Assembly (NCBI GenBank): GCA_950097015.1
Contig: CATNEN010000001.1
Span: 3,874,001 to 3,938,000, forward strand
DNA length: 64,000 nt
DNA from: Macrostomum hystrix
Taxonomy: Eukaryota; Platyhelminthes; Macrostomidae
Reading direction: 5' to 3'
Shown: positions 55,446 to 64,000 of the stretch, one piece after another
Layout: the number at the start of each line of letters is the position of its first letter
Position numbering within the stretch: the stretch's first letter is position 1
The notes under the pieces: generated by a model
What the model was told of the DNA's origin: nothing
Databases searched by the model: none
The model's input: the letters and a program-made list of their open reading frames with translations, nothing else
Translations under genes and position numbers: made by a program

Positions 55446-58400
55446 TCAAAACGGTGACTCTCCCTTGGCCAAAGCGATGATGTTAAAAGTTAGAGTGTCG
55501 GCCTGTCTAGCCATGAATTTCTGTGCTAGGCTGGCACAATCGGCTAGAAAGTCGGCCTCAGTTGTGTCACCGTGATTGACAGGTCCGTTGCGTCGGCCGT
55601 CAAATTCTAGAAGTTTTCCGCCGTGATGCAGAAGGGCAATGTAGTGTAGGTTAGTGCGAGATTCCCTGTCCGGGGCTGTCTGGCCCTCTGTGGCGGCCGA
55701 CTCGTGAGCAGTGCTCAAACCCTACAAAATCGAAGCAAATTTACGCTTATCTGTCAATTAATTTAATAGGATAAACTTAAATAATCAATAATATACTTTA
55801 ATAACCCTACTTAAAGTAGTCTAGTTTTGATATTTTTCCAAATCTCTAACTAATAACTGCCTCGCACCGTTGCGCCTCTCCTTCGTACACTGGCCGACGA
55901 AATAATCTTGGCTAGAAACTTCAAACGCGACTGTACCTCGTCTGACTCCAATATTTTAGCTCGCTCGTCCGGTGTTGAGTCCTTGGATTTGGCTAAGAAT
56001 TTGTCTAGGGTGGAGTCCGCTGCAATATATCAGGTGGGCATTTAGTTAGCATTGCTTTTGTCAGCCAAGTCGGGAATTAAATCATTTCACCTTGAGAATC
56101 CCCATTCACTGCAGTAGCAGCCGCTACCATAGAACTACACTCGACCATAGACAACCAACCAAGTAGAGAATTCAAGTAAAAAAACCAACCGAAGGTTAAT
56201 GGTTGCTGCAGGCATTTTTGTTTAGAATGCACGCTTAAATAAATGGCTTAACTCGATTAAGTATAGTCTATGGCCACAGGAGAGTGCAGTTCGGAATTCT
56301 CCACTTGATTAGCTTTTTTGTCAATGATCGAGTGTAGTTCTATGGCAGTAGCTGCTACTGCAGCGAATGGGTATTTTCAACATGACTGACTTATTATAGA
56401 CTTGGCTGACAAAAGCGATAGTTTATTGATCTGATGGTTGTGTAGGCACACTCACACAATATTGCACACATGCACTCACACTTTCTTCTCATCAGATCCA
56501 ATCCTAGTCAAGAATTTTAACTTTTTAAAGTAGTTTCTAGCTCCTGAAGAAATGCTTTCGTGCAGCGAGCTTTACTCTGAGCTCTGACAATGACATTCAG
56601 GATCATTGAATGGCGCATTGCTAGACTCCCTGGCGGTGTAGGGTCAAAGCCAAGCTTCTGGCTGCTTTCCAATATCAAATCTATCCGCATTTCGCATGCA
56701 CAAGTCTAGCAACTTGACTTCTCAATTTCATGGGTTTAATTTGCTAATATTCTTTTTTTGTGAGTGCATGCATGAGAATTCATATATATTATTTTATATT
56801 CTGCATGGAACTCTTATTAACAGTAGAACTGCCAAGGGGGGATTTCCCCCTCCCCCTGACAATTTTTTTGCTGCACCCGAACGGAACAATGCAAGCACAC
56901 GAAACTCAAGAACACGGGCCAACTTTTTGTTGCGCATCTTCCGAAACAAGAAACAAGTCGCCAGCTCTTCAGACCGTCGAGATATTCAATGTTTCTGGCC
57001 GAAGGTCTGATTTTTCGCATAAGAGCTAGTGTATTTCATACACCCCTATACACGAATTTGCACTGCGCCTCAGTGCGGCCTTTCCAGACCTTCAAACAGC
57101 ATGTCACCCGAATGTGCCTGCATCATCTCCGTCTTTGGTGGTCACCTACCTTTATCTAGACGGACTGCGGGACCTTCAGATGCAAAAAAATGTGGAAATA
57201 GGCCACCCTACGCGAATTTCTAAAATTTCACTGCTGAAGCCTAAATATTAGGCGCAGCTCAACTACAGTACACAATCGCCTAGCCTGTCAACCAATCAGT
57301 CACCACCCTACGCGGTTAACTTTCAGGCGCTGCCAAAAAAGTTTCTAAGGGGGGGAATTCCCCCCCCCCATTGGTATAAAAACGGGCGGCAAAATGGCTT
57401 GGTAGTCCTACTGTTAATAGGTTCTCCAAAATCATGACATTACTCGCCTGCACTCCTTGAACCAAATCCTGTACTTGTAACTATTGAGTTGTGATATCTA
57501 TAGGATGCAATAGATGTGTCATAGGTGTACAATAGCATATTTAAAACAAGCTTTTGTTTAGAATATAGATACATTTGATAACTCACTTTCAATCTTGAGC
57601 TGATTTCTATTATTAGCCAAGGCATGAATAAGGGCCACAGTGCCGCAGGCATTTGAAACTGTCTGTTTCATAAAGTAGACACCATTGTTGCCACTGCTAG
57701 GCAATAGTAGTTCACCAAATGGTTCAGACTCGGACTTCTCAGTGATAGGATAGACTAACAGTAGGCAGACAACTGGGCTAGGAAGCATAGCCAGCAACTC
57801 CTTATCTAGGGAGTACACATCCATGAAGTTCCATTCTGTAGACAGTCCAAGACTGTGAGCATACTTGTTCAGTACCTAAGTATGCATTGAATAGTTGTAG
57901 ATATTATATATTATTTACAATTGCATTGGTTTAAAATGAATCATACAACATACATAGTAATAAAACTATTGGTTTTGTCAGCCTAACTGAGAATCCTGCC
58001 TACGTTGACTGCGAAGGGCCTGGCTGCGTGCAGCCTTAGTCTATGGGCCATAGACAATAAAGGATAAGCAAAGTGATAAAAAGCCATCCAATGTGAGAAA
58101 CGATCGCTTTTTCTCTTTCCCCCAGCTCTCTCCACTCCTCCAAGCGCAACTCCTCCATCACTGCTTCTCCATCACCCACAGTCTCGTTGCTTTCTTGCCT
58201 ATTTATCCAACACTTAGAATTAACAGAGTTCAGTCTTCACCACTGCAATAAAAATACCCGCCTCATCTGTGGACCACCAGCGACTCATCGCGGCCATTGA
58301 AAATGGAAGCTCACTAAGGGAAGCAGCAGCCGTCCTGCAACTGCCTGTCCCAACTGCCTATAGAATTGCCCGTCAGCATCGCCTAGAACAGGGGTCGGCA

Positions 58401-61400
58401 AACTCCGGCCCGCGGGCCAGATGCGGCCCTTGAAGCTCCCAAATCCGGCCCGTTGCCCCTTCTGACATCTACAGTTTCCTGTTTCATCTCTCTCGTGTCT
58501 AATATCTCCCGTGTCTCATCGCTCTCGTATCTAATCTCTCCCGTGTCTAATCTCTCCCGTGTCTTATCTCTTTCGTGTCTAATTTCTCCCGTGTCTAATC
58601 TCTCCCGTGTCTAATCTCTTTCGTGTCTAATCTCTCCCGTGTCTAATTTCTCCCGTGTCTAATTTCTCCCGTGTCTAATCTCTTTCGTGTCTAATTTCTC
58701 CTGTGTCTAATCTCTCCCGTGTCTAATCTCTCCCGTGTCTAATTTCTCCCGTGTCTAATCTCTCCCGTGTCTAGTTTCTCCCGTGTCTAATTTCTCCCAT
58801 GTCTAATCTCTCCCGTGTCTAATCTCTCCCGTGTCTAATCTCTTCCCTGTCTCATCTCTCCCGTGTCTAATCTCTCCCGTGTCTCATCTCTCCCGTGTCT
58901 CATCTCTCCCCTATCTCATATTTATACAGTCAATGCGGCCCGCTGTCGTCTTTTAGGCTCTCTCTTTGGCCAGCAAGCAAATAAGTTTGCCTACCCTTGG
59001 CCTAGCCCTAGAAGGAAGAACTGAGGCGCTTCCTCGAGGTGGTCAACGACTTTTTAAAGTTGATGAAGAAATGCGTCAATTTCTGAACCAGAAGCTGCAA
59101 GAGAACCCCTTCCTAACGTTAAAAGAGATGGCCAACTGCATGGCTGCACAGTTTCCGGAGAAGCCTCAAGTGGGGTACAAGACGGTCGATCGGATGCTCC
59201 AAGGATGCTATACACCCTGAAGCTCGGAACGAAGGGCAGTGACACCAGAGCGAGCTGCAATCTGCCTGAAAACATCGAGGCCCGGAGAGAATATGCCAAC
59301 TTCATGCTGCACCTTGACGGCTCCATACACATCGTCTATTTGGACGAAACTGGATTAAACTTGTGGCTACAGCGATCGCAGGGCCGTGCCATCAGGGGTC
59401 GCCCTGTTAAGCGGACTGTGACGACACAAAGAGACGACTCTTTGGGCAGTGCATTGAGGGACAGCTATTTTAACTCTTTACTTTACTGTACTGTATCATC
59501 CAGTGTGTTCCTGTTTCCATTATTCCGTTCAAACTATTGGCTAGTCATGTGGCTCAGAAGGTACAAAAATAAAAGAATACAATGCATAGACCAATCGATT
59601 CTCACATTGGATGGCTTTTTATCACTTTGCTTGTCCTTTATTGTCTATGGCCCATAGACTAAGGCTGCACGCAGCCAGGCCTTTCGCAGTCAGCATAGGC
59701 AGGATTCTCATTTTGGGTGGCTTTATTCTGAGTTAGGCTGACAAAACCAATACTAATGATATATACTTCAGTTATACTCCTTAGCTACTGCTATACCATA
59801 GTACATTACATGCAAAGCTTACACTAGAAATATATTATTGCAAATGAGAAAAAGTTAGCCTATTCTTTATGTTATGATATGTTGTATTTATTACTTGCAT
59901 ATGCTATATATGAGTTGTATGTTGTCATGGATTTGAGTGCCTGCCTGCCCCATTGCTATGTGTAATGTTGTCACGTGTACACCTGGCGCTTCCCCCCTTC
60001 TGTGTGGATTTTGCAGTACATTGTGGGGTAGGTGTTGCATCAGAGATAGATAGAGAGACTGAGTGTATGTGTGTGCGACCTATCACTAGGCCTAAGTTTT
60101 GAAGGTAAAATATAAAGCAACTGTTCTTGTTGGCCATAGGCCTCTAAGGCATGTATTCCTGCTTATGTTGTCATCACATCATCATAGATTTGAAAACATA
60201 AAACCCGTAGTTTGGAACAATCTACATGTACCTAGAAAAATGACCTCCTGTTTTGGTGTACACTAATGTATGCCATATATAAAGTATAGGCAATTTCCTA
60301 GTTTGGCACATTTAATCATTTTCTATTTGAAATTGAGCATTTTAGTAGTAGAGCACAAATGGGCAACAGAACAAGTTACGGTAGTTAAATGTCTATAAAA
60401 GTTTATACTATCAATAGTTGTTTCTTAAATGGTTTTAAGTGGTATTAACAATAGGACTACCAAGTCATTTTGCCACCCGTTTTTTATACCAAGGGGGGAA
60501 ATTCCCCCCCCCTGAAAGCATTTTTGCTAGTGCCTGAATGCTTTGGGGGTGACTGATTGGTTGACAGACTAGTCAAGGGTGTCCTGTGGTTGAGCTGCAC
60601 CTAATAGTTAGGCTTGAACAGTGAAATTTGAGAAATTTGCATCAGGGTGTCCATAGTGGCCTAGTTCCATCTGTTGTAGCTCTTGAAGGTCTAGACAGAT
60701 AAGAGAGATAGATCTAGATAAAGGTCAGTAACTGCCAAAGTCGGAGATGATGCAAGCACATTTGGGTGACATGCTGATAAAGTTTGAAGGTCTGAAAAGG
60801 CTGCACTGAGGCATAGTGCAAATTCGTGTATAGGGGTGTATGAAATACACTAGCTCTTATGGGAAAAATCGGACCTTTGGCCAGAAACATTGAATATCTT
60901 GATGGTCTGAAGAGCTGACAACTTGTTTCTTGTTTTGGAAGATGAGCAACAAAAAGTTGGCACGTGTTCTTGAGTTTCATGTGCTTGCATTGTTCCATTT
61001 GGGTGCAGCAAAAAAATTGTCGGGGGGAGGGGAATTCCCCCCCTTGGTAGTTCTACTGTTAAATGCTGTAGTAGTGTTGCACTTAATACAGAAAGTTACC
61101 ATACATGTGCAACCTCCTAAATCTTAGCTGGCCGTGCGACTTAGTTTTTGCTCTATTTACGACTTGGTTTGCTCTCATTTGCTCTATTTTTCTCTCCCCT
61201 TTTTGGCCCTTGCTTGGCCCTTGTTTCACCCAACTGGTTCGGCCAGGTCCGCCGGGTGTTACGCATGTATGAAAGTTACCAAATATGTGGTCATGGAATA
61301 AGCGGTGCCATAGAAACACCTTGATATTTAACAAGCCAGCTTATGGTGCTCTCAATGTCAATGGTCAGCGCTGCCATCTCTTGCATACTACACTCAAGGT

Positions 61401-62560
61401 TGCAGAGGTCATTTGAATTGCGCAAGTTCACAGGCAACACAATTGTTGTAGGCACTGAAGGTCTACCAGCCATGTTTTGATATTCGTAGCTAATCCCTTA
61501 CCTTAGCTCGGTCCCAGGTCATTTCGGTGACAAGACATTTTGGTGACAGTCATTTCGGCGACAACTCAAGTCATTTCAGTGACACAATTAGTCAGATTGG
61601 TGACAACTATTTTTGCACCTAAATATGCTAAAAAACAGCCTTCCATTTTAACTATGCACACTTATAAAGTATTAATTAAATAATGCTATAAGTATTAGTA
61701 AGAAGCTGCATCGCTCTGATTAAGTCAGGGTTTTACTTTAAATGAGTAAAATAATTAAATTATTTTATGAGTAATCAATAGTTTCTATAGTTATTTGTTC
61801 CTAATTAAATGTGTATAATAATCATTTTCAAGTTTTGGATTGACAAGGCGAGTGCAGGCTTTAAGCAGCTGCTAGATTTTGAAAGGCTGTTTTCTCAGCA
61901 TATTTAGGTGCAAAAATAGTTGTCACCGAACTGACCAATTCTGTCACCGAAATGACTGTCACCAAAATGTTTTGTCACTAAAATGACCTGGGACCCTTAG
62001 CTCTTATCACCCCCAGACATTTATTCCATAGACTAAATGTCATCCCACATCACTTTAGCACAACTGGTCCATGTAAATATACAATTTCAAACAGAAAAGA
62101 CATAAAAAATTGAAACTAGGAAATTGCTAAAGTATATAATATCCTACTAAAAAGCTCTAAATCTCTCAAAAAATATTTTAAATAGTACATAGCTAAAAAC
62201 GAAAACAATAATTTATACTTGAACAAAATTTTTCATTTTTAGCAAGAAAAGAAATAAGTCAGTACTGTGTTTATTGTTCAATTTCATGATAATGTATGGG
62301 CAACTTTTGTGGACTAGGCCTATAGGCCTAATCATTATCAATAATGTAGTTTTTTTATTTTGATGCATGTTACAGACCAAAATAAAAGATTATGTAGTCA
62401 CCAACAGGCCCTTATAAAACTTTTTGAACGACAACAAGTCCTAAGTGCATCCAGAAATTTCAAGAAACAAATCAAAATAGTCTAAGCCAAGCTAGAAATT
62501 AATGGATTTTAGGCCTACCTCTGGATTTGACTCAAGTGGAATCCATTGCACCGTAGACAT
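55446..62560 (-). CDS. UCHL3: Ubiquitin carboxyl-terminal hydrolase L3 homologue
   Basis: Four exons on the minus strand: 62560-62519, 57875-57587, 56019-55937 and 55721-55446. All have GT-AG borders and compatible phases, giving 229 residues (animal UCHL3 is about 230). Exon 1 encodes only MSTVQWIPLESNPE, the conserved N-terminal strand. Catalytic residues are in place: oxyanion Gln85 and nucleophile Cys91 in 'YFMKQTVSNACGT', His164 in 'NLHYIAL' and Asp179 in 'LEFDGR'. The disordered crossover loop is encoded mostly by exon 3. It is a cytosolic cysteine protease that removes small adducts from the C-terminus of ubiquitin and NEDD8. Introns 1 (4.6 kb) and 2 (1.6 kb) are expanded by DNA transposons. 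A minus-strand AATAAA lies at 55427-55422, 19 bases after the stop. Confidence 0.95.
56052..56418. mobile_element. MITE in UCHL3 intron 2, related to the element at 57969
   Basis: Inverted ends of about 100 bp: the left begins TTGCTTTTGTCAGCCAAGTC, and the right is its complement with CG for TG near the tip. Inner blocks 'cactgcagtagcagc' and 'catagaactacactcga' are also inverted. The terminal 'TTTTGTCAGCC' matches the TIR of the 57969-59750 transposon, so it may be mobilised by a related transposase. TA follows on the right; the left flank has CA. Confidence 0.75.
56816..57417. mobile_element. piggyBac-like MITE, copy 1
   Basis: Flanked by TTAA on both sides (56816-56819 and 57414-57417). 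The termini are inverted 'CAGTAGNACTNCCAAG', with G- and C-runs just inside each end ('ggggggatttccccc', 'gggggggaattccccc'). It is about 600 bp and non-coding. The TTAA target and TIR start fit the piggyBac superfamily. It lies in UCHL3 intron 2. Confidence 0.82.
58389..58999. mobile_element. hAT-like MITE carrying a minisatellite
   Basis: Begins CAGGGGTCGGCAAACT, a typical hAT terminus, and ends with the imperfect complement AGTTTGCCTACCCTTG. The flanks 'gcctagaa' (58381-58388) and 'gcctagcc' (59000-59007) are a decayed 8-bp target duplication. 'tgcggccc' segments lie inside both ends. The interior is almost wholly a short tandem array. Confidence 0.85.
58480..58915. repeat. Minisatellite inside the hAT-like element, units of about 15 bp
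   Basis: About 28 units of 'tctcccgtgtctaat', with variants tttcgtgtc and catgtc. Confidence 0.93.
60445..61062. mobile_element. piggyBac-like MITE, copy 2 (inverted relative to copy 1)
   Basis: Flanked by TTAA at 60445-60448 and 61059-61062. The termini are CAATAGGACTACCAAG and its partner ending CTACTG. Internal sequence matches the reverse complement of 56816-57417 over most of its length. It lies in UCHL3 intron 1. Confidence 0.82.
61291..61473 (-). other. Unassigned 60-codon reading frame in UCHL3 intron 1
   Basis: The frame starts MAGRPSVPTTIVLPVN and contains 'CNLECSMQEMAALTIDI'. I do not recognise it. Its mildly amphipathic composition could be a transposon-derived exon or chance. 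There is no clear splice context. Confidence 0.2.
61510..61994. mobile_element. MITE with iterated GTCATTTCGGTGACA motifs and a perfect 8-bp target duplication
   Basis: TIRs of about 110 bp begin GGTCCCAGGTCATTTC and end at GACCTGGGACC. Inside each arm a 'tcatttcggtgaca'-type motif repeats about four times, and both arms finish in 'ttgcacctaaatatgct'. CTTAGCTC occurs at 61502-61509 and 61995-62002. An 8-bp duplication fits hAT-, P- or Merlin-type transposition. The centre is non-coding AT-rich sequence. Confidence 0.88.
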
Positions 62561-64000
62561 TTGTATGTTTACTATTTATCGGTAGAACTCTTTAAATAGT
62601 TTAATTATGCCCTGCTGAAAATAGTTGCAACTCGTAACTTAAAGATAAGCTATCCGTTTACGTTCAGGCTTACTTTTGTGTTCTTTTCATTACGAAAATA
62701 AATTTTCTATGAACTCTTGTTGGCTTTAGTTCAAATTTCTACTATGACATCCACCGATTTAAAAAGTTAAAAAACTAAACAAACCGACTTAAAAAAGGCA
62801 AGTCGCCTGTTTGGCCAATGCTGATTTATTTAGATATTAGGAAAATTTCGCCAGTGTTTATATGCAAATCCAATGCTTAGCAAATGTAGCAAAATTATCT
62901 TTTAAATCGGCACTGGTATATATGTAACGAAGGAAAAAGAGTAGTCGTCGCAGTCGGGAAATCTGTCGAGCATTAGATAGATTAGATTAAGGTTGAGCAG
63001 AGTGCTTTGAGTAGAATAGGGTACACATTAGATTTGAAAGGACAGTATAAATAATATGACAGAGTTTTGAATCCCCAAAGATTGCGGGTTTAATGAGGCA
63101 ATAAATATAAAGGGAGTTACCGATTAATATGCAAACGAAATTATTGGAAACACTGTCGATTGCTTATGAATGGGCGAAGCATCATAAAGACAAAGTAAAC
63201 ACAAATCAGCGAGGTGTAAAAAGTTTTGAATTAATATTTGGGATTTGGGCATAATTTGAAGGTATCAATCATTATCAAAGCGCGAAGGCAATATGCTTTC
63301 AGTTGCCGAAAAGAAGTTTTAAAAAGTTTTAGCCAGTAGTTCATATATGATTTACAAATCATATACAACCAATGCTGGACTTGCATCTTGTGTGTCAGAT
63401 GACGAAAAAGCAGAAGATGAATATCTATGAACCAGTATACAATATATCAAAACTTGCATATCATATTATTAAGAGCTAGCACTATTTCTCTGAGTCTAAA
63501 GAGACGCCTGATATATTTACAAAAGAATAGAAAAAAACAAACGTGAGAAAATGGTACTAGGATTATATAAAGCATATTTTTATTCGTTTACTTTAGCTAT
63601 GGTTTCATACTACTTTTCGAATAGTATGAAAGTTTTAACATTGTTTCAACGGCATTCCTTCGGTTTACGATCCCTGAAATTGGTGACGATCCCCATAAGA
63701 AAGATACGCAAGAGTAAGAAATTAGTGTTTTTTAATCATATTTTAAACCAGCACTGAAAATCACTCCAAGCCTTTTTATTTTTCTGTCGTCAAACGATCG
63801 AACGCCAACAAGAATGAAACTATGCAAAGAGATCTGCTCATTCGCGTACATTCATCAAATTGAAAGAGTTGCTCGTTACAGAACTCGTTTCAGAACTGTT
63901 TCATGAAGAGGATCCTATATATCCACTTCGGTTTACGATCATTTAAATGGCAGTTGCAGTCTATTTAAAGTTGCAGTCTATTTAAAGTTGCAGTCTATTT
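62561..64000. other. Upstream region of UCHL3
   Basis: AT-rich. The UCHL3 promoter should be in the first few hundred bases on the minus strand, but no distinctive element was recognised. A 68-codon frame at 63551-63757 has no recognisable content. Confidence 0.45.
63951..64000. repeat. Start of a 17-bp tandem array at the window edge
   Basis: Three units of 'agttgcagtctatttaa' run off the right edge. Confidence 0.85.

Larger units (their letters stand above)
58263..59445 (+). pseudogene. IS630-like transposase, interrupted and truncated
   Basis: The helix-turn-helix part ('LIAAIENGSSLREAAAVLQL', 58281-58340) runs to 58388, where the hAT-like element intervenes. The same frame resumes at 59008, and 'KEMANCMAAQFPEKPQVGYK' leads to a frameshift near 59205. 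The next frame gives 'NIEARREYANFML' and 'IVYLDETGLNLWLQRSQGRA', the first catalytic Asp block of the DDE domain. The rest of the DDE domain is missing before the right TIR. Removing the insertion and one copy of its target duplication would leave the flanking codons in frame. Confidence 0.85.
57969..59750 (+). mobile_element. IS630/Tc1-mariner-type transposon with long TIRs
   Basis: Flanked by TA (57967-57968 and 59751-59752). The inverted ends start TTGGTTTTGTCAGCCTAACT and run about 140 bp, including 'catagacaataaagga' and 'aaaaagccatccaatgtgag'; the right arm has an extra 21 bp or so. It encloses a broken transposase and a nested hAT-like insertion (58389-58999). It lies in UCHL3 intron 1 in the opposite orientation to that gene. 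Confidence 0.88.

Noticed and set aside
59205-59657. 150-codon frame as a separate gene
   Set aside because: Its first part is the frameshifted continuation of the IS630-like transposase and its last part runs into the element's right TIR.

Overview
This is nuclear DNA from an animal, most likely a bilaterian invertebrate. The genes have small exons joined by canonical GT-AG introns, use the standard genetic code, and belong to animal families: a GPI-anchored Ly6 protein, a secreted M12B metalloprotease, RSRC2, RTF2, a cytosolic sulfotransferase and UCHL3. Species and phylum cannot be fixed from the sequence alone.

Layout. 1-7.5 kb is repeat and transposon debris: a tRNA-derived SINE split by a Tc1/mariner relic, then the first copy of a 2-kb modular element. 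7.5-8.0 kb (minus) holds a complete three-exon Ly6 gene. 9.9-15.2 kb holds a second tRNA-derived SINE family, a frameshifted LINE with RNase H, and the second copy of the 2-kb element. 16.4-18.3 kb (plus) is an ADAMTS-like metalloprotease with a 13-nt first coding exon. 18.5-23.9 kb is a transposon graveyard (Crypton-type recombinase pieces, a P-element-like transposase, a second LINE). 24-28 kb is AT-rich and apparently gene-poor. 28.1-32.0 kb (plus) carries the 3' part of RSRC2 followed by complete RTF2. 33.7 kb has a lone last exon of a Ly6 paralogue. 36.6-38.8 kb (plus) is a sulfotransferase. 50.8-52.3 kb (minus) is an intronless PLP-dependent aminotransferase. 55.4-62.6 kb (minus) is UCHL3, whose introns 1 and 2 are filled with DNA transposons.

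The most striking large-scale feature is minisatellite density. More than twenty tandem arrays (units 15-45 bp) occupy roughly 14 kb, over a fifth of the window, and are concentrated between 28.7 and 55.3 kb. They lie in introns of RSRC2, RTF2 and the sulfotransferase and in the spacers, but never in a recognised exon. Because many units are multiples of 3 bp they create long false reading frames, which I have not called as genes.

The genes do not form one pathway; this is an ordinary mixed animal neighbourhood. The coherent story is genome dynamics. Several transposon families can be delimited exactly with target-site duplications (TA, TTAA, 8 bp), and some are nested. Two decayed exon duplications are visible (Ly6 last exon, sulfotransferase exon 3). 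Short motifs resembling transcription-factor sites (E-boxes, GATA/TAATCC, TTCNNNGAA) are amplified tens of times by the arrays.
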